Assembly: GCF_918797505.1 (NCBI RefSeq)
Contig: NC_092793.1
Coordinates: forward strand, 42,954,243-43,018,242
Source: Bemisia tabaci
Lineage: Eukaryota > Arthropoda > Insecta > Hemiptera > Aleyrodidae
Length of the DNA: 64,000 bases
Direction of reading: 5' to 3'
Shown here: positions 21,692-32,573 of the stretch, one piece after another
How positions within the stretch are numbered: position 1 is the first letter of the stretch
How the letters are laid out: the number at the start of each line of letters is the position of its first letter
The notes under the pieces: model-generated
The model's input: only the letters and a program-made list of their open reading frames with translations
Databases searched by the model: none
Told to the model about the DNA's origin: nothing
Made by a program: the position numbers and the translations under genes

Positions 21692-22066
21692 ATGACGGAT
21701 GTTGAGTTGAGGATCGCTGCGACAGAACAATTACGAATCCCGCATTTCCGCGGTGTGTTCATGATCGGTGAATTGGCGACCAAGAAACCCAAACATCCCG
21801 AGTGTGGTATCATCAATCTGGACCGAAGCGATGGAGCCGGTACACATTGGACAGCATACCGGATTTCAAAGAGTGGTAACGCATTGTACTACAACAGCTT
21901 CGGTGATCTACCACCACCCGTTGAAATTACTCGATACATTTTACGCTCACGTGGTAGCTCAACGACGACGACAATAGGATACAATTATGATAGCGAACAA
22001 AATTTCAACTCGAGCGTCTGCGGGAAACGATGTTTAGAATGGCTCGTACAAACCAGGAATATATAG
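21692..22066 (+). CDS. Maverick maturation protease (adenain-like cysteine protease)
   Basis: Predicted to process capsid precursors. The 124-residue product carries the adenain/Ulp1-type triad: His52 in GTHWTAY, an acidic/polar position in YYNSFGDLPPP (Asp72), and Cys110 in SSVCGKRCLEWL, with a Gln (103) shortly before the Cys as oxyanion-hole candidate. It is somewhat short for the family, mainly at the C-terminus after the Cys helix. It lies between the PLA2 protein and the minor capsid gene on the plus strand, and the frame is intact. Confidence 0.87.
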   Translation: MTDVELRIAATEQLRIPHFRGVFMIGELATKKPKHPECGIINLDRSDGAGTHWTAYRISKSGNALYYNSFGDLPPPVEITRYILRSRGSSTTTTIGYNYDSEQNFNSSVCGKRCLEWLVQTRNI

Positions 22067-22084
22067 TATTCTCGAAACCCGAAT

Positions 22085-22797
22085 ATGGAAACACAGAAAA
22101 GATGTCACACGTTCATGTTGACGGGGAGGAGCAACGTACTCAAGTTTGCACTGCCTAGACCTCTCGAGTTGTTCGGACCTTGCGAGATCGGTCTGACGGG
22201 TTTTGTAACTTATTATTCCATCCCGAACATCGACATAACGAACAGACTGCTTTTCTACTCCGAGAGCCCTGAAGAGAATTACTCGGCAATTTCCTTCCCG
22301 ATCGGAGCCTACGAGATCGAGGGTATACAAGAATACTTGCAGGGAGAACTTGGCGGAGCGGAAGCTATCAAACTCAAAGCGAACAACGCTACGCTTAAAG
22401 TACGCATCAAATCCAAGTACTGGATCGATTTCCGTAGACCCGGCACTTTACGTAAGATGCTCGGATGCGGAAAGCGTCTCTGTCACCGGACAAATGGCAC
22501 GAAGCTGACTATCGCGTCAACATCTCGCCCGTAAACATGATATGCATCGAATGCAGCATCGCCGACGGTGGATACGTGAACGGGGTGCGCGGACATCACA
22601 TTTATGCGTTTGCTCCCGATATCAAACCAGGATTCAAAATGGTAGAGCAATCGTCGACGATTCATTACTACCCCGTCTTGGGTGATAAGATCCAACGTTT
22701 GCTCGTTAATATAGTAGACCAACAAGGAAGATCGATCAATTTCGGTGGTGAAGAAGTGATAGTGCGACTGCACGTGAGACCGCTAACTTATGGGTAA
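22085..22797 (+). pseudogene. Maverick minor capsid protein (penton-like single jelly roll), frameshifted
   Basis: The N-terminal part reads from 22085 (HTFMLTGRSNVLKFALPRP, GAYEIEGIQEYL) and the C-terminal part from about 22465 in another frame (SPDKWHEADYRVNISPVN, then IVDQQGRSINFGGEEVIVRL). Both halves match the Polinton penton-type protein that fills capsid vertices. The frame changes between about 22460 and 22490, with no homopolymer at the break. The first frame would run on to a stop at 22532. The combined length is normal for the family, so a small indel in a once-intact gene is the simplest reading; sequencing error cannot be excluded. Confidence 0.8.
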
Positions 22798-22984
22798 ACG
22801 AAGGATCCAGAACGACGACAAAGATACGTTCCTATATTCTCTTGCATATAATAGTATTGATAATCCACGGACTAGTTGTCAACAACAACAGCAACAGGAG
22901 CAACAGGAGCAGAGGAAAACTTTGACCGAATATTCCAAGAGAGCTCTCACACAACTCGGATTCGTGGTGAAAAATCCGAAATAA
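22790..22984 (+). CDS. Small Gln-rich Maverick protein, unknown
   Basis: A 64-residue product (MGKRRIQNDDKDTFLYSLAY...) with a Gln/Glu-rich run encoded by CAA/CAG repeats and a basic end. Its ATG overlaps the stop of the minor capsid frame (ATGGGTAA) and it ends 7 bp before the major capsid ATG, so it sits as a proper member of the block. I do not recognise the protein. It may be a small capsid-associated factor; no function can be claimed. Confidence 0.5.
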   Translation: MGKRRIQNDDKDTFLYSLAYNSIDNPRTSCQQQQQQEQQEQRKTLTEYSKRALTQLGFVVKNPK

Positions 22985-22991
22985 GAACGAG

Positions 22992-24215
22992 ATGGAAGCT
23001 TGGCGACAAGAGATCATCGAATACGAATACATCCGTTTCGGTCCGGTCGACGAACGGCGTGGAAAGAACGATTAAATCCGGTTCACCCCCGATACCCACG
23101 GCCTGATCACCGTGCCTCAAGATTCGAGGATCTTCATGCGTTTAGAAGTGAAACTCGAGAAAAATCCTGGAGCCGCCGCAGATGCTGCGAAACCTAAAGT
23201 CAAGTGGGCTAACAATTATCCCCTGCACTTGTTCGACCGTATGCAGTACAAAGTGAACGGGACGGAAATCGATAGCATGCAGTGTGTCGGAGTGACATCG
23301 ACCGTGAAAAATTATCTCACATACACTAGAGCGGAAACCGCGGGACTCGCAACTTCCGGGTTTTGTGACATCACTCATTCATGGAGCGAATGGGATATGA
23401 CAACGTTAGATGAAACTCAGTGCGCTGTCGTTCCGTTGTCTTCACTCAGCGGATTCGCAGTACATTTCAAAGACGTTCTAGTCAGATGCTCGCAAGAATT
23501 GATCCTAGTGCGCAGTGGTACGGATAAGAACGCATATTATATCACCGACGCGGCGACCGCGGACGGTTACACCATCAAATTTAAAATAATCGAAATCTAT
23601 TGGGAGATTCCCGTCGTCAAATTCACATTGGAACTGGAAAAACAAATCTTGCTCAAGATGAAGAAGAACGACAAGATGAGTTTCGGATACATGAATTGGG
23701 AATCGCACGACATCCCGGGGATTTTTCCGACCAAGACGTTCAAATGGAGTGTAAGAACAACCAGCAGGCACAAGCCCAAATTCGTGGTGTTGGTGTTTCA
23801 AACGGATCGACGGGACAATCACCTGAAGGATTCCTCTCGTTTCGACCATGTAAATGTGCGCTCGGTCAGCGTTCAAATCGGTGAGCGTCGGTTTCCTCAA
23901 GTTGATACGATCTACGATTTCCCGACTATGGATTATAATCACGCCTACCTGAACTACACCGATTTTATGAGAGACTACTGGAAAGGTGAGAAACTCTGCG
24001 AGCCAGCTATGTTGATTGAAAATTTCAAAGATCGCGCGATTTTTGTCATCACATGCGTTCAAGGTGAAGATCTAAAAACAGCTCCGGTGGATATCACGTT
24101 GACCGTTGTGGTAAAAGAGAATTTCCCGGCCAACACTACAGCCCAGGTGATTCTGATCACGCCTGTGAAGTATTCCTACGAACTACTGCACGGAACCGTG
24201 AGGCAATTGGATTGA
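22992..24215 (+). pseudogene. Maverick major capsid protein (double jelly roll) with early nonsense codon
   Basis: Homologous to Polinton hexon-like major capsid proteins, recognisable by NNYPLHLFDRMQYKVNGTEID, GVTSTVKNYLTYT and the later IPGIFPTKTFKWSVRT and NYTDFMRDYWKG blocks. Translation from the ATG at 22992 (MEAWRQEIIEYEYIRF) stops after 27 codons at TAA 23073-23075, and the frame then stays open to 24213. The nonsense codon therefore sits at the N-terminus of an otherwise uninterrupted frame of about 407 residues. No in-frame ATG immediately follows, so a functional capsid protein is unlikely. It is the last gene of the rightward block. Confidence 0.87.
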
Positions 24216-24360
24216 TCTTAAGCAAAAATTTAAAAAAAAAAAAAATAACATGTTTATTTTTTTTTCATTGTTTTTAACAAACTTGTGATTTCTTTTTTTT
24301 TTTTTTTTTTTCAACCATTACATCATGTACAAAAGAATACAATAATACATACAATATAAA
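24216..24360. terminator. Convergent 3' region with A/T homopolymers
   Basis: Between the ends of the plus-strand capsid block and the minus-strand gene at 24361. It holds an A-rich run followed by TTTATT (AATAAA on the minus strand, about 24250) and a long T run near 24293-24312. Probably the shared polyadenylation region; no hairpin terminator is expected in this eukaryotic element. Confidence 0.4.
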
Positions 24361-24651
24361 TCAAGCTGCAACGTTTGGAACGAGTGCGAATTTATATGTT
24401 CTTCCGATCGGACCTTCGTAGATGAGATCGAAGGATCCAGCGTTGATATCCTGAATTGCATCGTCCGTCAAACAGTTCGTAATGTGCAAAGGTAGGAAGA
24501 GGAGACAATGATGATTCTCGAAGATGATATCAGCGGCAACGGTGATCCCGTACTTGGTTGGTATTTTGATGAGTTTGTTCATCTTGTAGCGGGTGTTTAC
24601 AGTCAGCTCTTTAGCGTTGACGATCAAGATTGAATTGTTGAAAACTTCCAT
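24361..24651 (-). CDS. Maverick small conserved protein, ssDNA-binding-like
   Basis: A 96-residue protein (MEVFNNSILIVNAKEL...) with TKYGITVAADIIFENHHCLLFLPLHI and LTDDAIQDINAGSFDLIYEG. This arrangement of short beta-strand segments around a TKYG...FLP pattern is common in a small Maverick protein that I associate with an OB-fold, ssDNA-binding-like role. The assignment comes from pattern memory only. It lies at the end of the leftward replication block beside polB, which suits a replication accessory role. The frame is intact. Confidence 0.55.
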   Translation of the reverse strand: MEVFNNSILIVNAKELTVNTRYKMNKLIKIPTKYGITVAADIIFENHHCLLFLPLHITNCLTDDAIQDINAGSFDLIYEGPIGRTYKFALVPNVAA

Positions 24652-24654
24652 GTA

Positions 24655-24925
24655 GTCAGTTCTATCTGCTGTATATCAAGGTACGGATGATTCCAATTTT
24701 CGTTTGCTATATATTTCGAGTGAAACAAGTTGTCTGCTATATTAAGCACGGATGATTTCAATTTTCGACTGCTATATTTCGGTTCGATAATTCGTCTGCG
24801 AATGATTCCACTTTTCGTGTGCTATATATATTAAGTCGGGTTGATTCGACAATTTGTCTGCTATATTAAGCACGGATGATTTCATTTTATCTGTCTGCTA
24901 TATTTTGGTTCGTTCAATCTGACTT
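24655..24925. repeat. Degenerate direct repeats upstream of the ssDNA-binding-like gene
   Basis: About four imperfect units of 60-65 bp built from gtctgctatattaagcacgg and gatgatttcaattttcg. Their position directly upstream of the minus-strand gene at 24651 suggests a promoter or replication role, but this is inference. Confidence 0.55.
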
Positions 24926-25499
24926 TTCATCTACTACTCCTTTATTATTATCGGGGTGAGTCCTTTGTTCGTCTGCCACTATAATCTTCTCCTGCTCTTG
25001 CATGATTTCATCTTTGAAATAATCACGATAAAAAGATTCCGACATCCACATACACAATCGGATTGCGTTCGACATAGCGCAGAATGGATGTACTAAAGGA
25101 CACGTATATGCTGTCGACCAACGAGCCAATAGTCGCAAGGACGGACAATCTTTAGTGTCCAAATTTACAACGATACATTTTTCCGGCACGAAACGACTGA
25201 TGAAATTTCGTTTTTGTTCACCTTCAACATAAAGTACATCGTAGCGGTTCCCAATGCGATTCACTTTTTATAGTGAATTCATCGTACTCGAGAAACCCGC
25301 TTTCCCATTCCAAGTGATGATAATTGCGTGTTAACCAGTTGTTTGTCACAACGTCTTTAGCGCTCAACATGCTGCTCGGGAACGGAGGTTTGAATAAATA
25401 GAGTTCAGTTTCAGTACACTTCATATCCACAAGACCAAACTCTTTGACGATGAAATTTCCTTGGCTCCAAAAACCTTGTACATCGAGACAAGCCATCAT
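24914..25499 (-). pseudogene. Maverick conserved protein next to polB, frameshifted
   Basis: The first part reads from the double ATG at 25499 (MMACLDVQGFWSQGNFIVKEFGL, WLTRNYHHLEWESGF) and stops out of register at 25224. The remainder is open in another frame from about 25264 (GNRYDVLYVEGEQKRNF, then CPSLRLLARW). Together they resemble a family of roughly 200 residues found in Mavericks and in many host-annotated uncharacterised arthropod proteins. I know no confirmed function. The frame change coincides with a short A run at about 25263-25267, so either a real indel or a sequencing slip could be responsible. Confidence 0.6.
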
Positions 25500-25526
25500 T
25501 TGTTCGTTCCGTTAGTTACAATTTTA

Positions 25527-25776
25527 CTATTTTCAAATTCGAGGTTTCTTAACTGACGGTTCTCCAGAATTATTTATACTATTTATACGAGGTTGTTTAA
25601 CAGCGAGGATTTTTCTCAACTCTCCCCGGACTCGATGACAAACGATGCATGCGTTCTAGAGGACGGAAAGAACACTGTTCCTATTTTCAAATTCGAGGTT
25701 TCTTAACTGACGGTTCTCCAGAATTATTTATACTATTTATTCGAGGTCGTTTAGCAGCGAGGATTTTTCTCAACTC
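25527..25776. repeat. Direct duplication of the polB 3' end
   Basis: The segments 25527-25623 and 25681-25776 are near-identical direct copies (ctattttcaaattcgaggtt...tttttctcaactc) offset by 154 bp. The second contains the polB stop and last codons. The first is therefore an extra 3'-end copy between polB and the next gene. Confidence 0.75.
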
Positions 25777-27652
25777 GGTCTTGGCTCCGCAACTTTCATC
25801 CACCATGCAAAGATCGTCGTCGATGTCACGATGACCCCAAGGAACAGTGCTAACACCGTCTTCTAAAATACAACGTTTATCGTCTAAGCCGGAGAGGGTT
25901 CTTTTTGTACTTTCAAATGAGTATAGTTGATGTCTCCGCGCCCCGATCCTACGCATCGGGGCGCTCATTCTCGATTCAGGATCCTTTAATACTGTGAGAA
26001 AATTGACAAAGTTTAGCGATCTTACCACTGCTGTTGATATACCTTTTGCCCTTTTCTCTGTTTGCCCGTTGCTGAAACGATATGCATACATTTTAGGTCG
26101 CAGCGCGACAAACTCAGCAATGGGTATTCCCCCCGTTTCATCCTTAAAAATACCCATTACTTTACGGTTTGCCGCGCTGCGACATTGATGACCTTCTGGG
26201 AAGTTGGAGGTGTCGTACAAGTGTAGGTCTGACATCATATCATCGTAGACGTTCGGTGTAGTCAACTCGTAAATGAACGAATCCGTATCCATATAGAGAA
26301 GTTGAACTTGGTCGGGATTGTACTTCTTAAGCATGTGATTATAGTGGAATTGATACAAGTGTACTTTACTCAGATTTAAGATTGAAAAACCAACAATCAT
26401 TGGTCTGTCTATGACGACCTCTGTTCTCCGTAAATGGATTGCTACCAATTCTTCTGCGAAAATCGTGCGATCTATGAAATCGACCCGTGAGATGGCTTTC
26501 AGTATCTGTCTGCTGTTTGTACCCAATTTAATATTCTTTCGCTTCAACGGGTTCTCGATAAATTTTCCGTAGCAAGCGTTGCTGCATAGTTTCAGGAGCG
26601 TTTGGTGAAACAGATTCGTAGCGTCCCGTCTCAACCGGGCGTTCAGCTCGATGAAGGGTGCCAAGAAAGGAGCCTGACGGAATTTGATGGCCCGGTTGAC
26701 GCGCAGGAGTTTCAATCCCTGACCGAGCGCTTCTTTCAACATTACATAGTGGATAACATAGTTGTTTTTATTAGCTAGAGTCGTCAATAGTTTCGTATAT
26801 TTCCCCGCTCCCGATGGTGGTATTTCGTTCCGGCACAAGAACGGAAGGTCCTTGTGCAGGTCGTGGAGGTGTTCTGGATATTCAATATCTACATCGAGTA
26901 TGTACCCGAAAGGAGCGTCGTCGGGATGGTTGATTATAGTTTTCGCCAGAGTTAGCAACTCTTCTCCTTCCGGGACCCAAGTGTAGTTATCGTAGGGTAG
27001 ATGCTTTCTCATGGTGTGTGCGTAAAGTGCCGTCACATCCAAGTATTGTATATAGTTCACTGGTATTTTAGGATCAAACTGATCCGGTATCAAAGGATTG
27101 TTTGCGAGAGCGTGCCGTTTCACCACCTGTGTTATCCCACCTCGGATCGAGCTCATAATCATGAATACCATATCCATATCATTGAAGAGTTGAATTTTCA
27201 CATTAGTTATTTTTAAGAAGGCGTCGAAAGCGAAACCGGGTAGCGTTAAGTAGTTGGCACAGTCCAAACCATAGTTTTTCATCCCAAAGAGTCGGAACTC
27301 CTCGAACACATCGGTGAGGAGGCACACATCGAGTCGCAAGTAGAAATCTGAATACTCGCCGAGATTACGGAAATTGAAAGTTTGCCAAACTTGGAGAAAC
27401 CTTTGGCATTCCTCTTCGGAGATGTCCGTTTGAGTCAGGATGTTGAAGAAAGCCTCTCGCGGTGGTGGACGCGGCTCGTTCAGCTTGGCCGGATTGTCAA
27501 CGTAATCGTACGGGAACGGAGCTTTCCGACAAACCATATCGAACTCATTGTCTGTGCGAGTGAGCTTCCTCGTGCGAACGAAAGATTCGCGCGGGATCGT
27601 CTGAACCAGTTTATCCAACGACGCGGGGAGGAAACGGAACGAGTCGATAAAC

Positions 27653-30600
27653 TTGATCGAAAACCTGTTACCCAGATGGACCGTCATGCTGATGTAATTT
27701 TCCTCCGTGTGTGGTATTATGTCGGCGCGATGAGGATACTTGTTCAGAGCCAGCACTACCTCGTGGAAATCATACCTACTACCATTGTGCAGGACGACTC
27801 TAACACATTTCTCATGTCGGAAAATAAGATTGCAATTTGAACATAGCGCCTTTCCATAATTGGACCCTGTTTTCCCTCCCGCTCTCTTTTGATGGCCATG
27901 ATCCCTTACCTTTACGATACCTGGTTGTGAGAAATCCACCTCGCAATGTCCACACCTATTTTCCGCTTCAAATGAGGCCCGATCTTCATGTGTCATGATT
28001 ATTTTTCCCTCTTTGTCGTTTTAACTCTCACTGATTCTTCCTACCAGAGTAATTATATCGTCCAGAAAGGACTCTATGCACGGACCCCCCAAAATCACCC
28101 CTTTCAAAAGTTAACGAAATTCATACCAGTGATAGAGGGGCACTTCCGGCCTCCAAATCCGGGGTTGGTTTAGTCCCCAGCCCCCCGAGTGCGACGTTGC
28201 CATTTTTTAAAGTTGAAACATGTTAAACCCCATAACTTTTGAGCAATTAAAGATACGAAGGTGCGATTTGTTTGAGTTGATAGAACATAAAAAGAGCTAT
28301 CATTTCGTATATAGTTTTGATCCATTGTTGCCAAATTTACCCAAAAATCGACAATTTTTCGATTTTTTCAAGGTGCAAAAATACGGTTAACCTTAAAAAG
28401 TCGGTATTGGGACACCAGGTAGGAAAATTTGAAACACGCGTATTTAAAGCCCTTGATGTGAGCTTTCCAACGGTATATCGGTTTTTCCGGGGAAACGATT
28501 CTATCGCGAGATACAGCCCTCCAAAGTCCGACTTGGCGTACTTTTTGGAGGTCCCGCGTCATTCGCACCTCAAAAAATTAATATTGCGAACGCTGGCAGA
28601 AAAACGAAACTCATATGTAATGAAAGTCCTTTGTATGGGCTTTCCAACGGTATATTGGTTTTTCCGGAAAAACAATTCTATCGCGAGATACAGGCCTCTA
28701 AAGTCCGACTTGGCGTACTTTTTGAGGTCTCCCGTCATTCGCACCTCAAAAAATCAGTACTGCGCACGCACATAGGAAAATGAAAATTACATGAAATGAA
28801 AGCCCTTTGTATGGGCTTTCTAACGGTATATTGGTTTTTCCGAAGAAACGATTCTATCGCGAGATACAGGCCTTTAAAGTCCGACTTGGCGTACTTTTTG
28901 AGGTCTCCCGTCATTCGCACCTCAAAAAATCAGTACTGCTCACGCACATAGGAAAATGAAAATTACATGTAATGAAAGCCCTTTTTATGGGCTTTCCAAC
29001 GGTATATTGGTTTTTCCGGGGAAACAATTTTGTCGCGAGATACATGCCTTCAATGTTCACTGTAGCGGTTCAGGTCCTATTGAATATTACATGAAACAGG
29101 GGATTTCTTATCTAAGTGGGCTGCCGTCCATGCAGCGGCGAGCAGGGAGAGAAAGATGCAGATATGCAGAGAGAGATGCAGATATAGAGACGAACCTGAC
29201 ACATACTGCCAACTGTATATTACCAAATGTTAAACGAATATTAAACCTACAACTTCAATGGAATCTCAGAGACAACGGATCCATTTTTATGTATCATGTC
29301 TCCCCTATAACACAATCCCTGAGATTGCGACTTTTTTCTTGCACCCTTTATGCCTGAGTGTTTTCATTCACGTTGAGTGTTTGACACCATCGATTTGTCC
29401 GAGGCAGGGAATCGATAAACGAGATCGAAAAATTGTCAATTTAGTGCCCTGTTTCATGTATTATTTAATATGACCTGGGACGTGTACCATCACGATAGGC
29501 AAAGAAACAAGCCGCGCGGGATACCTAAAAACCCCGCTACAGTGAATATTGAAGGCATGTATCTCGCGACAAAATTGTTTCCCCGGAAAAACCAATATAC
29601 CGTTGGAAAGCCCATAAAAAGGGCTTTCATTACATGTAATTTTCATTTTCCTATGTGCGTGCGCAGTACTGATTTTTTGAGGTGCGAATGACGGGAGACC
29701 GCAAAAAGTACGCCAAGTCGGACTTTGGAGGCCTGTATCTCGCGATAGAATCGTTTCTCCGGAAAACCAATATACCGTTAGAAAGCCCATACAAAGGGCT
29801 TTCATTTCATGTAATTTTCATTTTCCTATGTGCGTGCGCAGTACTGATTTTTTGAGGTGCGAATGACGGGAGACCTCAAAAAGTACGCCAAGTCGGACTT
29901 TAGAGGCCTGTATCTCGCGATAGAATTGTTTTTCCGGAAAAACCAATATACCGTTGGAAAGCCCATACAAAGGACTTTCATTACATATGAGTTTCGTTTT
30001 TCTGCCAGCGTTCGCAATATTAATTTTTTGAGGTGCGAATGACGCGGGACCTCCAAAAAGTACGCCAAGTCGGACTTTGGAGGGCTGTATCTCGCGATAG
30101 AATCGTTTCCCCGGAAAAACCGATATACCGTTGGAAAGCTCACATCAAGGGCTTTAAATACGCGTGTTTCAAATTTTCCTACCTGGTGTCCCAATACCGA
30201 CTTTTTAAGGTTAACCGTATTTTTGCACCTTGAAAAAATCGAAAAATTGTCGATTTTTGGGTAAATTTGGCAACAATGGATCAAAACTATATACGAAATG
30301 ATAGCTCTTTTTATGTTCTATCAACTCAAACAAATCGCACCTTCGTATCTTTAATTGCTCAAAAGTTATGGGGTTTAACATGTTTCAACTTTAAAAAATG
30401 GCAACGTCGCACTCGGGGGGCTGGGGACTAAACCAACCCCGGATTTGGAGGCCGGAAGTGCCCCTCTATCACTGGTATGAATTTCGTTAACTTTTGAAAG
30501 GGGTGATTTTGGGGGGTCCGTGCATAGAGTCCTTTCTGGACGATATAATTACTCTGGTAGGAAGAATCAGTGAGAGTTAAAACGACAAAGAGGGAAAAAT

Positions 30601-30949
30601 AATCATGACACATGAAGATCGGGCCTCATTTGAAGCGGAAAATAGGTGTGGACATTGCGAGGTGGATTTCTCACAACCAGGTATCGTAAAGGTAAGGGAT
30701 CATGGCCATCAAAAGAGAGCGGGAGGGAAAACAGGGTCCAATTATGGAAAGGCGCTATGTTCAAATTGCAATCTTATTTTCCGACATGAGAAATGTGTTA
30801 GAGTCGTCCTGCACAATGGTAGTAGGTATGATTTCCACGAGGTAGTGCTGGCTCTGAACAAGTATCCTCATCGCGCCGACATAATACCACACACGGAGGA
30901 AAATTACATCAGCATGACGGTCCATCTGGGTAACAGGTTTTCGATCAAA
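27653..30949. repeat. Long palindrome inside polB with inverted duplicate of polB sequence
   Basis: The arms at about 27653-29110 and 29450-30949 are inverse copies of nearly 1.5 kb. The outer 450 bp of each arm is polB coding sequence (from FLDDIITLVGR to HLGNRFSIK), so that polB segment exists in both orientations. The inner part is non-coding tandem repeat. The same TAA (28021) is present in both copies, so that lesion predates the duplication. Next to the right arm a 36-bp stretch (30950-30985) repeats 30505-30540 directly. Confidence 0.85.
28386..30205. repeat. 176-bp tandem repeats in mirrored blocks
   Basis: About four units of 176 bp (anchored by ttcgcacctcaaaaaa at 28562, 28738 and 28914) fill 28386-29062, and an inverted set fills about 29530-30205. 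Each unit contains the words ccaacggtatattggttttt and tcgcgagatacaggcct. They form the core of the palindrome, presumably a foldback or satellite-like insertion in polB. Non-coding. Confidence 0.8.
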
Positions 30950-32573
30950 TGGGCGATTTTGGGGGGTCCGTGCATAGAGTCCTTTGATATGTGCCTCTTC
31001 GCCACGGTATAGTTTCGGTTCCGTCATTTTAAATTCGGGATACTCCGTGACGAGGAGGTAAGCGTAAGAATTTGAGATTTGCCGTCTATGCGCAGACGCT
31101 GGATGCTCCGAGTCACCATTAAGTTGTTCTAAGTAGGCTTCAAAGTCTGCCTAAATTATGTAATTATGTTTTATTTCCTTATGGTGATTTTTGAACTTGA
31201 GGTATCGCTCGTCGGGAAATGAAGCTAGAAATGCGTCTTTGCTGACTAAAGAGCAAAGAACTTTATGTTGATTCAATTGCTCCATCGAGTACTTGTGCGT
31301 AAAGCATTTCTTGCAGATGTAGATACGATTTGCATGTTTTGTCAACTGTTTTCGTACAAGTTGTTCAAAGTTCTTGATCCAGCAATAATGGTAACTGAAA
31401 GGTACGGGGGTTGAGAGACATAGTAGGTCGGTGTGGTCCTCTTTTTCCGGGTCGGCAACTTTAATTGGGTAAACTGTATACTTTTTCTTGTTGGACACCA
31501 AACTCTCATGGAGCCCAAATACCGAAACCGATACGTTGTTCCTTTTCTCGAATTTGATAATATCATCTATGCTCGTGGGGAATCGAACGACCGAGAAATC
31601 ATAATGATGGAGTATATCTACATATTTAGCCGGATCATATTTATGCTTCTCTTCCTTCGGGACGAACTTTGCCAACATTGCGAAGAAGAAACAATCGTTA
31701 TATTCACCGTTATTTACATTGACAACATTGTTCGTTCGAAACGGAAGCTTAACGTACGTTCCTCCTCGATGTAAAGCGTAATAGCGGTTGACACGTAGCT
31801 CCATACCTTGTATCTTCTTCAGCACCCACCCGGATCCGTTCATGTGAAAATCGAATGACTCTTTATTGATCTTGGCCCTGAACTTTTCATAATACTCGTC
31901 CAGATCCGTTGACGCGAAAACAGCTTCGTTTTTAGTCTTGAATTTTTTCAACTGCATTCCTTCCTTGTCCTTATCGTCAGCTTTCTCGTATTCTGCGTAA
32001 ACTAGTATATTTACCTTCAATGCCTCGTCGGTGAGTTCTTCTTTAATTTTTCCAATCACGAGGTCTTTAGCTGATAGTAGGTAGTCATCGATGATGAGAA
32101 TCTCCGGTTGGAGGTTCGTGATGAAAAATGTTTTCAACCTACTTTGAGCAGCAGTCTCAACTTGAACAATCGGTACTTTAGTCTCAAACAAATTTCTTAT
32201 GTGACTTGCAGATTCTTCATGTTTTTCTCTTTTATGGTATGAGATCTTGCACGTGTCACAATATTCTTGATTCTCATCGTTGTTGTCATCGGTAGGTGAT
32301 GAGGTGTCCTTCATGGTGGACATCTTTTCAATATGTTCGGGAGATTGCTCATGATTCTCTCCCTCCGCATAAAACTCATCACAAAGATCACAATGGATGA
32401 GCGCGCTGTGCTCCTGTTTAATATGCGTTTCATCGTTGATACCCTCCTCCTTCTTAATTTGTTCCGCACACTGTTCGTGCTTTTCACCTTGTTTATAAAA
32501 TTCATCACAAATATCACATTGGATGAAAGTTTCAACAATCTGTTGTGTTTGTTCTTGAGGCAGCCATGATAAA

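Larger units (their letters stand above)
25687..32567 (-). pseudogene. Maverick protein-primed DNA polymerase B, broken
   Basis: This is the family B, protein-primed replicative polymerase of Polintons. The N-terminal part (about 32567-31154) has three tandem C2H2-like repeats (CDICDEFY, CDLCDEFY, CDTCKISYHKREKH) and a conserved region. TAG at 31151-31153 then falls inside the Exo I motif just before ADFEAYL. The same frame continues to about 30986, where an inverted duplication interrupts it. The C-terminal part resumes near 28110, meets TAA at 28021-28023, and from the ATG at 27996 runs 769 codons to 25687. In that part I see Exo II (NGSRYDFHEV, 71-80), Exo III (LDVCLLTDVF, 222-231), motif A (YLDVTALYAHTM, 318-329), motif B (KLCSNACYGK, 469-478) and motif C (YMDTDSF, 568-574). 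An ATG at 32565-32567 is out of frame with the zinc-finger region, so even the true start is uncertain. Non-functional as it stands. Confidence 0.88.

Noticed and set aside
24655..24925. Possible CRISPR-like array
   Set aside because: Units are degenerate, without constant spacers, and the DNA is eukaryotic.
30605..31027. Second polB-like gene on the plus strand
   Set aside because: It is the inverted arm of the palindrome: only the first 115 codons match, then it crosses a rearrangement junction.
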